Assembly: GCF_008017545.1 (NCBI RefSeq)
Contig: NZ_VRTZ01000003.1
Span: 1-64,000, forward strand
From: Homoserinibacter sp. GY 40078
GTDB lineage: Bacteria > Actinomycetota > Actinomycetes > Actinomycetales > Microbacteriaceae
DNA length: 64,000 nt
Reading direction: 5' to 3'
Shown here: positions 46,621-55,163 of the stretch, one piece after another
How positions within the stretch are numbered: position 1 is the first letter of the stretch
How the letters are laid out: each line of letters opens with the position of its first letter
Program-made: the position numbers and the translations under genes
Notes under the pieces: generated by a model
The model's input: the letters and a program-made list of their open reading frames with translations, nothing else
What the model was told of the DNA's origin: nothing
Database searches by the model: none

Positions 46621-47922
46621 TCAGGATGCGAAGGGCTGCGGCGGCGGTGTGCGCAAGGCCGAGCGCCAGCTGAGTTCCCGGGATGCCGTGATGCAGCACA
46701 CGACGAAGGTCGTCCAGCCGAAGTCGACGAGCATCGAACTCTCGGCGAGCGAGACGAGCAGCAGAACCACGAGCACGAGCGCAGGCCATGCGTAGATGAC
46801 GCTCCGGCGTCGCCCGGCGAGCAGCCACGAGCGCGTGAACGCGAGTCCGAGCATCACGATGAACAGCAGCATGCCCACGACGCCGAGCTGGAAGAGCACA
46901 TCGAGGTAGGCGTTGAGCGCGGATGAGGCCGGCCGGTCGCCGGAGACCGTCAGCCCGACGAAGGGCACCACGTCGCCGTGCCAGGGCCCCGCCCATCCCC
47001 ATCCCTCGACGGCATTGTCGGGCAGCAGCACCACGATCTGGTTCCAGAGCGCGAGGCGGTAGTCGAGGGCTCCCTCGGCGTTGAACACCCGCACGAGCGG
47101 GCCGCGGATGAGCCAGGCGATGCCCACGAGCACGACGGCTGCAGCGAGGATCGTGAACTGCGCCGCGTGCCGCCGATCGGGCCGCACCCGCCGGATCCCA
47201 TACAGCACCGCCGCCGCGACGGCCACGATGCCCGCGGTCGCGATGATGATGGGCGACTGGGTCAGCACGATTGCGAGTCCCGCGCCGACGAGCGAGAGCA
47301 CCCCCACGATCGGCCGGACGGATCTGGTGCGCAGCTCGGTGGCGAAGCTCACCGCGCCGACGAGCGCGAGGAGGCCGAGCTGGTTGCGGGTCTGCATGAC
47401 CCCGGAGATCGGACCGAGCTCCGCGATCCGTGCCTGGACGTTGAGGAAGGGGATCGCGGTGTCGATGAGGATGCCCGCGAACACCTCGATCGCGAGGGAG
47501 ACCCCGATCGCGACGCGCAGGACGTCGCCGGCCATCCGCACGATCTGGATGGTGTCGCGAGTCCACGCGATGAACGCGCCGATCGCGGTGAACGCTGCGA
47601 GATAAGCGAACCCGCCGAAGGTCACCCACTGGTACTGGCTCCAGACGAGTGAGATCCCCGCCCAGCCGAGGAACGCGAGGAGCGAGATGGGCGGCACCCC
47701 GAGGTCGAGCTCATCGCGGCGCAGCACGACGACGACCGCCATGAGCGCGACGATCGTCGCCAGGATCGCCACGTGACCCGCCCACCCCATGAGCCTCACG
47801 AGAAGGAACGAGAACGCGCCGGCGCCGAGGCCAGCCGTCGCGAGCGCCGCCGAGAAACGCGGGCTGCGCAGGAGTCCGGCGAACGCGGCGGCGACCGCCC
47901 GAGCGGGCGGCGGGGTGGTCAT
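46621..47922 (-). CDS. O-antigen ligase/polymerase-like membrane protein (copy 2)
   Basis: 433 aa from the ATG at 47922 (ATGA overlap with the upstream paralogue). About eleven membrane helices. The Wzy_C-type region lies at about 290-370: a long outer loop with LWNQIVVLLPDNAVEGWGWAG, then NAYLDVLFQLGVVGMLLFI. WaaL/Wzy proteins act on polyprenyl-pyrophosphate glycans outside the membrane. With an ABC exporter a ligase is the more likely role, but polymerase cannot be excluded. Confidence 0.82.
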   Translation of the reverse strand: MTTPPPARAVAAAFAGLLRSPRFSAALATAGLGAGAFSFLLVRLMGWAGHVAILATIVALMAVVVVLRRDELDLGVPPISLLAFLGWAGISLVWSQYQWVTFGGFAYLAAFTAIGAFIAWTRDTIQIVRMAGDVLRVAIGVSLAIEVFAGILIDTAIPFLNVQARIAELGPISGVMQTRNQLGLLALVGAVSFATELRTRSVRPIVGVLSLVGAGLAIVLTQSPIIIATAGIVAVAAAVLYGIRRVRPDRRHAAQFTILAAAVVLVGIAWLIRGPLVRVFNAEGALDYRLALWNQIVVLLPDNAVEGWGWAGPWHGDVVPFVGLTVSGDRPASSALNAYLDVLFQLGVVGMLLFIVMLGLAFTRSWLLAGRRRSVIYAWPALVLVVLLLVSLAESSMLVDFGWTTFVVCCITASRELSWRSALRTPPPQPFAS

Positions 47923-49211
47923 CTGAGGGCCGCCTCGCGCTCGCGCCAGCCCGTTTTCACCGCGATGACGATGAGCAGCACGAAGTCGAGCTCGATCAGT
48001 AGACGACTCTCGGCGAGGCTCCGGACGAGCAGGGCGACGAGCAGCAGGAACCACGCGGCCGTCTCCGGCCAGCTGAGCAGGCTCGGCGCCACCCGGATGC
48101 GGCCGATCTCGGCGGCCATGCCCCAGCTGCGCACGAGCGCGCCCAGGACGACGAGGCCGAAGACGACGAGCCCGATCACCCCGAGCTGCAGGAAGACGTC
48201 GAGCCAGGCGTTGTGTGCCTGCAGGTAGGTGACCCCGCGGATCACGACGAGCCCGTCGAACGGTTCGACGAAGGGATTCCAGTAGCTCACCCAGCCCCAT
48301 CCGGCGACGGGGCGCTGCACGGCGAGACCTGCGACGATGTCCCAGATCTCGAGCCGGTTGGTGAGGTCGGAGCTCTTACCCAGGAGCCCGAGCAGCGGCT
48401 CCCGCGCGATGATCGCGGTGACGACGGCGGCGACGGCGACACCCAGCCCCACCAGGTGCGCCGCCACGCGAGCCGCCCCGGAGGTCCGTCGCACGACGAG
48501 CAACAGCACGGCGGCGAGCGCCACCGCGACCCCTGCGACGAGCACCGTCGACGAGCGGGTGAGCGCGAGCACGGCGACCGCGGCGGCGATCCAGAACCAG
48601 CCCCACGGGGGCGATCCGCGCCGCGCGAGCACCCGCAGCACGAACACGATGAGGGCGAGGAGCGCGAGCATGCCCAGCAGGTTCGCGTTGCCGACGATCC
48701 CCTGGATGCGGCCGCCCTCGAGGAGCAGGTTGCGCGACCAGTAGAACGCCGCCGGGATCTTCTCGAGATCGCTGTAGTCGACCCAGAAGGGCAGCACCGG
48801 GCGCCGGATCGCGACCGCCACGAAGAGCTCGAAGACGAGGGAGAGGCCCAGCACCCAGCGGAGGGCGTCGCTCAGGGTCTCGAGCACCTCCTCGCCGCTG
48901 AGCGCGAGCGCGATGAACGTCGCGGCGGCTGCTTGCGCGACCGTCAGCACCGCCGCGATCGCGGTCGTCCCGGGGTAGGCGGACCACGCGATCGAGAGCG
49001 TGATGAGCACGAGGAAGGCGGCCACGCCGATCGGGAGGCGGCGCAGGTTCGCGCGCATCCGCACGAGCTCGACGACCGCGGCGACCACGAGCACCGCCGC
49101 GAGCGCGCCCCAGCCCCACCAGCCGATGAGGTAGCGCCAGAAGTCGCCCGCAGCGAGGGTGAAGAACGCGACCGCCGCGAGCGCGCGCTGGTAGCCCGTC
49201 GCAGCCCTCAT
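47919..49211 (-). CDS. O-antigen ligase/polymerase-like membrane protein (copy 1)
   Basis: 430 aa. Membrane plan as its neighbour: LTNRLEIWDIVAGLAVQRPVAGWGWVSYWNPF-type loop, shown in part by PVAGWGWVSYW, then HNAWLDVFLQLGVIGLVVF. The two copies are similar in order of motifs (W-x-I, G-W-G-W, N-A-x-L-D-V-x-x-Q-L-G-V) and probably duplicated in place. The start at 49211 is leaderless, TAGCCT lying 6 nt upstream. Confidence 0.82.
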   Translation of the reverse strand: MRAATGYQRALAAVAFFTLAAGDFWRYLIGWWGWGALAAVLVVAAVVELVRMRANLRRLPIGVAAFLVLITLSIAWSAYPGTTAIAAVLTVAQAAAATFIALALSGEEVLETLSDALRWVLGLSLVFELFVAVAIRRPVLPFWVDYSDLEKIPAAFYWSRNLLLEGGRIQGIVGNANLLGMLALLALIVFVLRVLARRGSPPWGWFWIAAAVAVLALTRSSTVLVAGVAVALAAVLLLVVRRTSGAARVAAHLVGLGVAVAAVVTAIIAREPLLGLLGKSSDLTNRLEIWDIVAGLAVQRPVAGWGWVSYWNPFVEPFDGLVVIRGVTYLQAHNAWLDVFLQLGVIGLVVFGLVVLGALVRSWGMAAEIGRIRVAPSLLSWPETAAWFLLLVALLVRSLAESRLLIELDFVLLIVIAVKTGWREREAALR

Positions 49212-49217
49212 TCCTTC

Positions 49218-49259
49218 AGGCTAGCGGCGCAGGAAACACCTCGGCGCGGCACTTAGGCT
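49218..49259. promoter_or_regulatory. divergent -10 boxes between ligase operon and methyltransferase
   Basis: TAGCCT on the minus strand (49223-49218) leads to the ligase ATG with a 6-nt gap. TAGGCT (49254-49259) leads to the methyltransferase ATG at 49267 with a 7-nt gap. Confidence 0.55.
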
Positions 49260-49266
49260 TTATCCC

Positions 49267-50064
49267 ATGCCCGAGCGCTACACGCTGGGCCACCACGAGA
49301 GCGTTCTGCGCTCGCACCGGTGGCGCACCGCCGAGAATTCGGCGGCCTATCTCGTTCCTCATCTCCGCCCCGGAATGGACGTCCTCGACGTCGGTTCCGG
49401 CCCCGGCACGATCACGGTCGACATCGCCCGCATCGTCTTCCCGGGCCGTGTGGTCGGCATCGACGCCTCCGAGGACGTCGTGGAGGAGGCCGCGCGTCTC
49501 GCGCGCGAGCAGGGCGTCGAGAACGTCGAGTTCCGTGTCGCCGACGCCTACGACCCCGGCTACGACGAGGGCGCATTCGACGTGGTGCACGCCCACCAGG
49601 TGCTGCAGCACCTCGGGCGACCGGTGGAGGCGCTCGCCGCCTGGCGCCGGCTCGTCGCCCCCGACGGCATCGTGGCGGCGCGTGACTGCGACTACGAGGC
49701 CGCGGTCGTCGCGCCGGGGCGACCCGAGCTGCACCTCTGGCAGGACACCTACCAGCACCTCGCGCGACGCAACCACGGCACCCCCGACGCGGGGCGACAC
49801 CTCAAGGAATGGGCGCGCGCGGCGGGGTTCTCGACGGTTCAGTCGGGAGCCTCGGTGTGGTGCTTCGAGAGCGACGACGAACGCGACTGGTGGGGCGGGC
49901 TCTGGGCGGATCGAGCCGCCGACTCCGAGTTCGCCACCGGGGTGCTCGAGACCGGGGGCACTCGCGAGACGCTCGACGCGATCCGCTCGGGCTGGCTCGC
50001 CTGGCGTGACGACCCGGACGGGTGGATGATCTTGCCGCACGGCGAGATCATCGCGCGCGGCTGA
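49267..50064 (+). CDS. class I SAM-dependent methyltransferase
   Basis: 265 aa. Motif I is VLDVGSGPGTITVDIA and the acidic end of the second strand is VVGIDASEDVV. VVHAHQVLQHLGRPVEAL is the post-motif region of UbiE/COQ5-like enzymes. The C-terminal half, with several Trp, fits a small-molecule substrate. It is monocistronic and leaderless. It might methylate a glycan or a lipid, but nothing in the sequence fixes the substrate. Confidence 0.85.
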   Translation: MPERYTLGHHESVLRSHRWRTAENSAAYLVPHLRPGMDVLDVGSGPGTITVDIARIVFPGRVVGIDASEDVVEEAARLAREQGVENVEFRVADAYDPGYDEGAFDVVHAHQVLQHLGRPVEALAAWRRLVAPDGIVAARDCDYEAAVVAPGRPELHLWQDTYQHLARRNHGTPDAGRHLKEWARAAGFSTVQSGASVWCFESDDERDWWGGLWADRAADSEFATGVLETGGTRETLDAIRSGWLAWRDDPDGWMILPHGEIIARG

Positions 50065-50082
50065 GCTGGCTGCGCCCCCGCG

Positions 50083-51261
50083 TCAGACGAACGCGGCGAT
50101 GCCTGTGAGCGAGCGCCCGACGATCAGGGTGTTCATCTCGCGCGTTCCCTCGTACGAGTAGAGCGCCTCCGCGTCGGCCATGAACTGGGCCGTGCCGTAG
50201 TCGAGGACGATCCCGTTGCCGCCCTGCACCTCGCGTGCCCACGCCACCGTCTCGCGCATCCGGCTCGTCGCGAACGCCTTCGCGAGCGCCGCGTGCTCAT
50301 CCTTCTGGGTGCCCTCGTCGAGCATCTCGGAGACCCGCGTGCACATCGCGATCGAGGCGGTGATGTTTCCCACCATCTTCGCGAGGAGGTCTTGGATGAG
50401 CTGGTGGGAGGCGATGGGCTTGCCGAACTGCACGCGCTCCTTCGCGTAGGCGAGTGCCGCCTCGTACGCTCCGACCGAGACGCCGACGGCCGCCCACGCG
50501 ACCTCGGCGCGTGTGAGCCGCAGCACCGCGGCGGTGTCGCGGAACGAGTTCGCGTTCTCCAGCCGGAGCGACTCGGGCACGCGGACGCCGTCGAGCACGA
50601 TGTCGGCGTTCTGCACGATCCGCAGCGCCTGCTTGCGCTCGATCTTGGTGGCCGTGTAGCCGGGGGAGGAGGTGGGCACGATGAAGCCCTTCACCTGTCC
50701 GTCTGCGGTGTCCTTCGCCCAGATCACGACGATGTCGCTCCAGGTGGCGTTGCCGATCCAGCGCTTCTCGCCCGTGATCACCCACTCGTCGCCGTCTCGT
50801 GTCGCGGTCGTGCGCAGGCCCTGCGCCGAGTCGGATCCGGAGAGCGGCTCGGTGAGCCCGAACGCGCCGATTACCTCGCCCGAGGCGAGCTTCGGCAGCC
50901 ACTCGGCGCGCTGCTCGGCCGAGCCGGCGACACCGATCGCCCCCATCGCGAGGCCGTTCTGCACGCCCACATACGTGGCGATCGAGGCGTCGACGCGAGC
51001 GAGCTCGAGCGCCACCCACCCGCGGTACAGCGCCGAGTTCTCGAACGTCTTCGTCTCCTCCCACTGCATGCCGAACACCGGCTGGGCGTGGAAGGCGGGC
51101 AGGATCTCGCGCGGGAACTCCGCGCGCTCCCAGAAGTCGTTGACGATGGGCTTCACGTCGGCCTCGAGCCAGGCCCTGAGCCCGGCGAGCGCCTCGCGCT
51201 CGGTCTCGGTGAGACGGCCCTCGAATCCGTAGAAGTCGCTGGCGAGCGGCGAGAAGGTCAT
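50083..51261 (-). CDS. acyl-CoA dehydrogenase, glutaryl-CoA dehydrogenase-like
   Basis: 392 aa from the ATG at 51261, with GAGGGAG upstream; a start at 51288 adds nine residues. The FAD-binding AFGLTEPLSGSDSAQ and TGEKRWIGNATWSD, and a late catalytic Glu in LYSYEGTREMN followed by LIVGRSLTG, place it nearest the glutaryl-CoA branch (GCDH). It oxidises an acyl-CoA to the enoyl form, with decarboxylation if GCDH. Mycobacteria have fadE25 in the related gene neighbourhood, but the resemblance to GCDH makes orthology doubtful. Confidence 0.87.
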   Translation of the reverse strand: MTFSPLASDFYGFEGRLTETEREALAGLRAWLEADVKPIVNDFWERAEFPREILPAFHAQPVFGMQWEETKTFENSALYRGWVALELARVDASIATYVGVQNGLAMGAIGVAGSAEQRAEWLPKLASGEVIGAFGLTEPLSGSDSAQGLRTTATRDGDEWVITGEKRWIGNATWSDIVVIWAKDTADGQVKGFIVPTSSPGYTATKIERKQALRIVQNADIVLDGVRVPESLRLENANSFRDTAAVLRLTRAEVAWAAVGVSVGAYEAALAYAKERVQFGKPIASHQLIQDLLAKMVGNITASIAMCTRVSEMLDEGTQKDEHAALAKAFATSRMRETVAWAREVQGGNGIVLDYGTAQFMADAEALYSYEGTREMNTLIVGRSLTGIAAFV

Positions 51262-51332
51262 GCGGTGTACTCCCTCGTGACGGTGCATCCGTCCGAGAGC
51301 CTACGCAGCCCGTCCCGGGGCGCCCAAGGCGC

Positions 51333-51349
51333 TTGGTAATTTGATCCAA
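51333..51349. promoter_or_regulatory. dyad TTGG-N9-CCAA between acyl-CoA dehydrogenase and manA
   Basis: TTGG (51333-51336) and CCAA (51346-51349) flank an AT-rich core, TAATTTGAT, the only such stretch nearby. The dyad form and site in a divergent promoter suggest an operator, for example for a GntR/FadR-type regulator. No regulator of that type is in the window. Confidence 0.3.
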
Positions 51350-51372
51350 TCGGAGAGGCTGGAGGGAGCCGC

Positions 51373-52488
51373 ATGTTCGTCGAGATCGCCAACACACCCC
51401 GCGACTACGCCTGGGGGTCGACGACGGCGATCGCCGGACTGCTCGGTACGTCGCCGAGTGGCGGGCCGGAGGCGGAGCTCTGGCTCGGCGCGCACCCGGG
51501 GTCTCCGAGCCGCGTCGTCGGCGATGACCGCACCCTGCTCGATGTCGTCGAGGGTCGGTTGCCGTTCCTCATGAAGGTGCTCGCCGCGGACGCACCGCTG
51601 TCGTTGCAGGCGCACCCGACGATCGCTCAGGCCGAGGAGGGCTTCGCGCGCGAGGAGGCCGCAGGTGTCCCCGTCGATGCCCCGCACCGCAACTACAAGG
51701 ATGCCTTCCACAAGCCGGAGATCATCTACGCGCTCTCGGATCCGTTCCGGGCGCTCTCGGGCTTCCGTCCGGTCGCTGAGACGCGCGCCGTGCTGGCACC
51801 GGTCGCGGACGATCCCCGGATCGCCCCGCTCGTCGAGCGCCTCTCTGGCGACGCCGCGCTCCAGGAGGTCTTCGCGTGGCTCATCGAGCGCGGAGAGGGC
51901 GTCGACGATCTCGTCGCCGCGGTCGTCGAAGCGGCGTCGACCGTCGATGGAATCAGCTGGCAGACCGTCCGCACCCTTGCGGAGCACTACCCGGGTGACC
52001 CCGGGATCGTGATCTCGCTGCTGCTCCACACGGTCGAGCTGCGACCCGGCGAGGTGCTGTACCTTCCGGCGGGCAACATCCACGCCTACCTCGAGGGCCT
52101 GGGGATCGAGCTCATGGCCTCGTCCGACAACGTGCTGCGCGGGGGGTTGACCCCGAAGCACGTCGATGTGCCGGAATTGCTCTCGGTGCTCGACTTCCGG
52201 CCGCTCCCGGCGCCCTTCCTCGCGCCTTCGGAACTGGAGCCGGGTGTCAGCGTCTATCGGCCCGGGGTGCCCGACTTCCAGCTCACGGTCGTCTCGCCGG
52301 ATGCCGCCGAGAGCGGCGTCGAGGTGCGCCTCGGCGGTCCGGCGATCGTGCTGTGCACCTCGGGTGAGGTAGCGCTCGAGAACGGCCCGAGCATCGCCCG
52401 CGGAGGTGCGGTCTACGTCGACGGCGAGGACTGGCTCGGGGTGCGGGGGCGCGGGATGCTGTTCATCGCCTCCGCCGCCGACGCCTGA
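51373..52488 (+). CDS. manA: mannose-6-phosphate isomerase, class I
   Basis: 371 aa, ATG preceded by GGAGGGAG. Type I PMI: an opening Y-A-W-G-S-T, LPFLMKVLAADAPLSLQAHP with the Zn-binding Gln and His, YKDAFHKPEIIYAL with the Zn-binding Glu, PAGNIHAYLEGLGIELMASSDN with the second His, and GLTPKHVDV. It interconverts fructose-6-P and mannose-6-P, feeding manB and GDP-mannose. It ends 6 bp from the convergent GlxA-like gene. Confidence 0.94.
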   Translation: MFVEIANTPRDYAWGSTTAIAGLLGTSPSGGPEAELWLGAHPGSPSRVVGDDRTLLDVVEGRLPFLMKVLAADAPLSLQAHPTIAQAEEGFAREEAAGVPVDAPHRNYKDAFHKPEIIYALSDPFRALSGFRPVAETRAVLAPVADDPRIAPLVERLSGDAALQEVFAWLIERGEGVDDLVAAVVEAASTVDGISWQTVRTLAEHYPGDPGIVISLLLHTVELRPGEVLYLPAGNIHAYLEGLGIELMASSDNVLRGGLTPKHVDVPELLSVLDFRPLPAPFLAPSELEPGVSVYRPGVPDFQLTVVSPDAAESGVEVRLGGPAIVLCTSGEVALENGPSIARGGAVYVDGEDWLGVRGRGMLFIASAADA

Positions 52489-52494
52489 TCCGGC

Positions 52495-53448
52495 TCAGCT
52501 CGCCGCGCGGGCTCCGAAGACGCGACGGTAGGCGGTCGGAGTGGTCTGCAGCACCTTGAGGAAGTGGTGCCGCATGACGGCGGCGGTGCCGAATCCGGCG
52601 CGCTGCGCGATCTGTTCGAGGCCGTCATCGGTCTGCTCGAGCTCCTGCTGCGCGCGCAGGATCCGCTGACGGTTGAGCCACGCGGCGGGCGTCGTGCCCG
52701 TCTCGGCGCGGAAGCGGCGGGCGAAGGTGCGGCTCGACATGAGGGCGCGCCGGGCGAGCTGGTCGATCGTGAGGTCCTCGTGGAGGTTCTCGAGCATCCA
52801 GTCCATGACGACCGCGAAGGTGTCGGCGCGGATCTCGGGCACCGGGGTCGGGATGAACTGCGACTGACCTCCGTCGCGCTGCGGGGGAACGACCATCCGT
52901 CGCGCGATGACGTTCGTCGCGGCGGCGCCGTACTCTTCCCGGACGATGTGGAGCGCGGCGTCGATCCCGGCCGCGGTCCCGGCGCCGGTGACCACCTTGC
53001 CGTCCTGCACGAAGAGCACGTCGGGGTCGACCTCGGTGAGCGGGTACTCGCGGGCGAGGCGGTCGGCGTGCATCCAGTGCGTGGTGGAGCGGCGTCCGTC
53101 GAGCACTCCCGCCTGGGCGAGCACGAAGGCGCCCGAGCACACGCTCATGACCCACGCGCCGCGTGCCTCCGCCGCGCGGATCACCTCGAGGTAGCGCTCG
53201 TCGACCGGTCCGATGCGGTGGGCCGGCACGGCCACGAGGTCGGCGTCCGCTGCGGCCGACAGATCGTCGTCGATCACGAGAGAGAACCCGAGGCTCGTCT
53301 CCACGGGCCCGGGGTCGGCCGTGGCCACGGTGAAGTCGAACTTCGGCCCGCCCATCTCGGTGCGGTCGATTCCGAACACCTCGCAGACGACACCGAACTC
53401 GAACGGGGCGGTGCCCGGGATGGCCAGACAGACGACCTTGTTCAACAT
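52495..53448 (-). CDS. GlxA family transcriptional regulator (DJ-1/PfpI domain plus AraC HTH)
   Basis: 317 aa from the ATG at 53448, behind AAGGAG; the open frame to 53553 lacks any RBS. The N-terminal DJ-1/PfpI-like domain (about 1-190) has the nucleophile-elbow C104 in MSVCSGAFVLA. The AraC-type double HTH (about 220-310) has IDQLARRALMSSRTFARRF and EQIAQRAGFGTAAVMRHHF. These act as activators or repressors of adjacent or catabolic genes; its target here is unclear. Confidence 0.9.
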   Translation of the reverse strand: MLNKVVCLAIPGTAPFEFGVVCEVFGIDRTEMGGPKFDFTVATADPGPVETSLGFSLVIDDDLSAAADADLVAVPAHRIGPVDERYLEVIRAAEARGAWVMSVCSGAFVLAQAGVLDGRRSTTHWMHADRLAREYPLTEVDPDVLFVQDGKVVTGAGTAAGIDAALHIVREEYGAAATNVIARRMVVPPQRDGGQSQFIPTPVPEIRADTFAVVMDWMLENLHEDLTIDQLARRALMSSRTFARRFRAETGTTPAAWLNRQRILRAQQELEQTDDGLEQIAQRAGFGTAAVMRHHFLKVLQTTPTAYRRVFGARAAS

Positions 53449-53517
53449 CGCGACTCCTTGGCAGATATTCGACGAACAGTGTCGACTATGCCACTCGTGG
53501 CGGGATGACGCAATACA

Positions 53518-53523
53518 TAGCGT
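53518..53523 (+). promoter_or_regulatory. -10 box TAGCGT of the 36-aa membrane ORF (leaderless)
   Basis: TAGCGT ends 7 nt before ATG 53531, the spacing seen at other leaderless genes here. It supports the small ORF. Confidence 0.45.
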
Positions 53524-53530
53524 TTCTGCC

Positions 53531-53641
53531 ATGTTGATTCTCTCCCTCCTCATCGGCGGTCTGGCTGCGACCGGGCTCGGGGCGACGATCGTGGTGGTCG
53601 CACGCGACGGCTACCGACGGGTGCCGGTCCGTCGCCCCTGA
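53531..53641 (+). CDS. 36-aa single-helix membrane protein
   Basis: A hydrophobic helix fills residues 2-24 (LILSLLIGG... TIVVVA), followed by RDGYRRVPVRRP. The ending D-G-Y-x-R-x-P-x-R recurs, as far as I recall, in other tiny actinobacterial membrane proteins annotated as hypothetical. The TAGCGT box at the leaderless distance adds support. It lies between the GlxA-like regulator and galE. Function is unknown. Confidence 0.55.
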   Translation: MLILSLLIGGLAATGLGATIVVVARDGYRRVPVRRP

Positions 53642-53651
53642 TCCGGGCCGA

Positions 53652-53657
53652 TAGCCT
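53652..53657 (+). promoter_or_regulatory. -10 box TAGCCT of galE (leaderless)
   Basis: TAGCCT ends 6 nt before ATG 53664. Confidence 0.5.
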
Positions 53658-53663
53658 GGCAGC

Positions 53664-54626
53664 ATGACGTGGCTCGTGACCGGCGGAGCCGGCTACATCG
53701 GCGCGCACGTGGTGCGCGCACTCGACGAGGCCGGCATCGGCGCAGTCGTCATCGACGACCTCTCGAGCGGGCATCGCGAATTCGTGCGGGGCGACACGCC
53801 TTTCCTGCAGGGCAGCATCCTCGACGGGGAGCTCGTGCTCGACGTGCTGCGGCGTCACGCCGTGGAGGGGGTCATCCACGTCGCCGGGTTCAAGTACGCG
53901 GGAGTCTCCGTCGAGCGTCCGCTGCACACCTACAGCCAGAACGTCGAGGGCACGCGCGTGCTCCTCGCCGCGATGCAGGAGGTCGGTGTCGGCAAGATCG
54001 TCTTCTCATCGTCTGCCGCGGTGTACGGCAACACCGATCAGGACCTCGTCACGGAGGGGACTCCGAAGAGCCCCACGTCGCCGTACGGCGAGTCGAAGCT
54101 GATCGGCGAGTGGCTGCTGCGCGATCAGGGGGTCGCGGCAGGGCTCGCGCACACCTCGCTCCGCTACTTCAACGTCGTCGGATCCGGATATCCGGATCTA
54201 TTCGACACGAGCCCCCACAACCTCTTCCCGCTCGTCTTCGACGCCCTCGTCGAGGGTCGTACGCCGCGCATCTTCGGGGACGACTACCCGACCCCCGACG
54301 GCACCAACGTGCGCGACTACCTGCATGTGGCCGACCTCGCGGCGGCACACGTCGCCGCCGCGCAGGCGCTCGCTTCCGGCGCGCCGCTCGAGCCGGCATA
54401 CAACCTCGGCTCCGGCGACGGCGCCTCGGTCCGTCAGATCATGGATGCGGTCGCCCGCGTCACCGGCGTCGACTTCACGCCCGAGATCGCGGCTCGGCGC
54501 CCGGGCGATCCCGCCCGCATCGTGGCCTCCGGCGAGCTCGCCGCCCGCGATCTGGGCTGGAAGATGCGGCACACCCTCGACGACATGGTGCGCAGCGCGT
54601 GGGAAGCGCGCACGGCGGCGTCCTGA
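53664..54626 (+). CDS. galE: UDP-glucose 4-epimerase
   Basis: 320 aa. VTGGAGYIGAHVVRAL binds NAD+. IDDLSSGHREFV, VIHVAGFKYAGVSVERP, FSSSAAVYGN, the Y-x3-K in SPYGESK, and RYFNVVGSG are GalE hallmarks, as is the C-terminal ARRPGDPARIVAS. It interconverts UDP-glucose and UDP-galactose, giving a further donor sugar. It is monocistronic by its own -10 box and the 143-bp gap before whiB. Confidence 0.92.
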   Translation: MTWLVTGGAGYIGAHVVRALDEAGIGAVVIDDLSSGHREFVRGDTPFLQGSILDGELVLDVLRRHAVEGVIHVAGFKYAGVSVERPLHTYSQNVEGTRVLLAAMQEVGVGKIVFSSSAAVYGNTDQDLVTEGTPKSPTSPYGESKLIGEWLLRDQGVAAGLAHTSLRYFNVVGSGYPDLFDTSPHNLFPLVFDALVEGRTPRIFGDDYPTPDGTNVRDYLHVADLAAAHVAAAQALASGAPLEPAYNLGSGDGASVRQIMDAVARVTGVDFTPEIAARRPGDPARIVASGELAARDLGWKMRHTLDDMVRSAWEARTAAS

Positions 54627-54698
54627 TTCCGGCCCTCGAACGGGGGTCCTCGGCGCGTCGCGACACGCCCGAGCCGACAGCGACTACGATCCCGCGAC

Positions 54699-54727
54699 TT
54701 GACTCCCGGGAATGACACGGGTGTAAT
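54699..54727 (+). promoter_or_regulatory. promoter of the whiB gene
   Basis: TTGACT (54699-54704), a 17-bp spacer and TGTAAT (54722-54727) make the only near-consensus -35/-10 pair I found. The leader to the ATG is about 36 nt and includes a GAGGGGAGAG ribosome binding site. Confidence 0.6.
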
Positions 54728-54769
54728 TAGCTGCAACGCATTGGGCCGGCGTTGCGAGGGGAGAGCGGG

Positions 54770-55096
54770 ATGACGAGAAACGACTACCGTCCGTCCGTTC
54801 CGGAGGATTGGTTCGTCGATCCGGTTCGCCTGGGGATGCCGGGGCTGCGACCCGCGATCGACGAGGACGACAACCAGCTGTCGTGGCAGACCGACGCGCT
54901 CTGTGCACAGACCGACCCGGAGGCGTTCTTCCCCGAGAAGGGCGGATCCACCCGCGATGCCAAGCGCATCTGCACGGGGTGCGCGGTGCGGGGGCAGTGC
55001 CTCGAGTACGCCCTCGAGAACGACGAGCGCTTCGGTATCTGGGGCGGTCTGAGCGAGCGCGAGCGCCGGAAGCTCCGCCGCAGCCGCAGCGCCTGA
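54770..55096 (+). CDS. WhiB family iron-sulfur transcriptional regulator (WhiB2-like)
   Basis: 108 aa from the ATG at 54770. An upstream TTG at 54752 is a weaker choice. The four cluster ligands are C45, C68, C71 and C77 (C-x22-C-x2-C-x5-C). G-I-W-G-G at 89-93 is the turn that contacts sigma factor, followed by a basic tail RERRKLRRSRS for DNA. Position beside the GT2/DUF5719, DUF3499 and manB genes matches whiB2/whmD of mycobacteria, which controls cell division. A 5-bp hairpin with a 3-nt loop (55104-55116) follows the stop. Confidence 0.9.
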   Translation: MTRNDYRPSVPEDWFVDPVRLGMPGLRPAIDEDDNQLSWQTDALCAQTDPEAFFPEKGGSTRDAKRICTGCAVRGQCLEYALENDERFGIWGGLSERERRKLRRSRSA

Positions 55097-55150
55097 GGGT
55101 GCTCGCCCGGCGGGCGCGCGTGTCGCGTGGCTGAGCGGCTCGACCACGCC

Positions 55151-55156
55151 TAGCGT
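55151..55156 (+). promoter_or_regulatory. -10 box TAGCGT of the large GT2 gene (leaderless)
   Basis: TAGCGT ends 7 nt before ATG 55164; a GTG at 55155 lies inside the box and is not the start. Confidence 0.5.
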
Positions 55157-55163
55157 GGGAGGG

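Noticed and set aside
53664-54626. galE as an rmlB paralogue
   Set aside because: The Y-x3-K context (SPYGESK), FKYAGVSVERP and the RRPGDPA C-terminus are those of UDP-glucose 4-epimerase; it lacks the STDEVYG element of RmlB.
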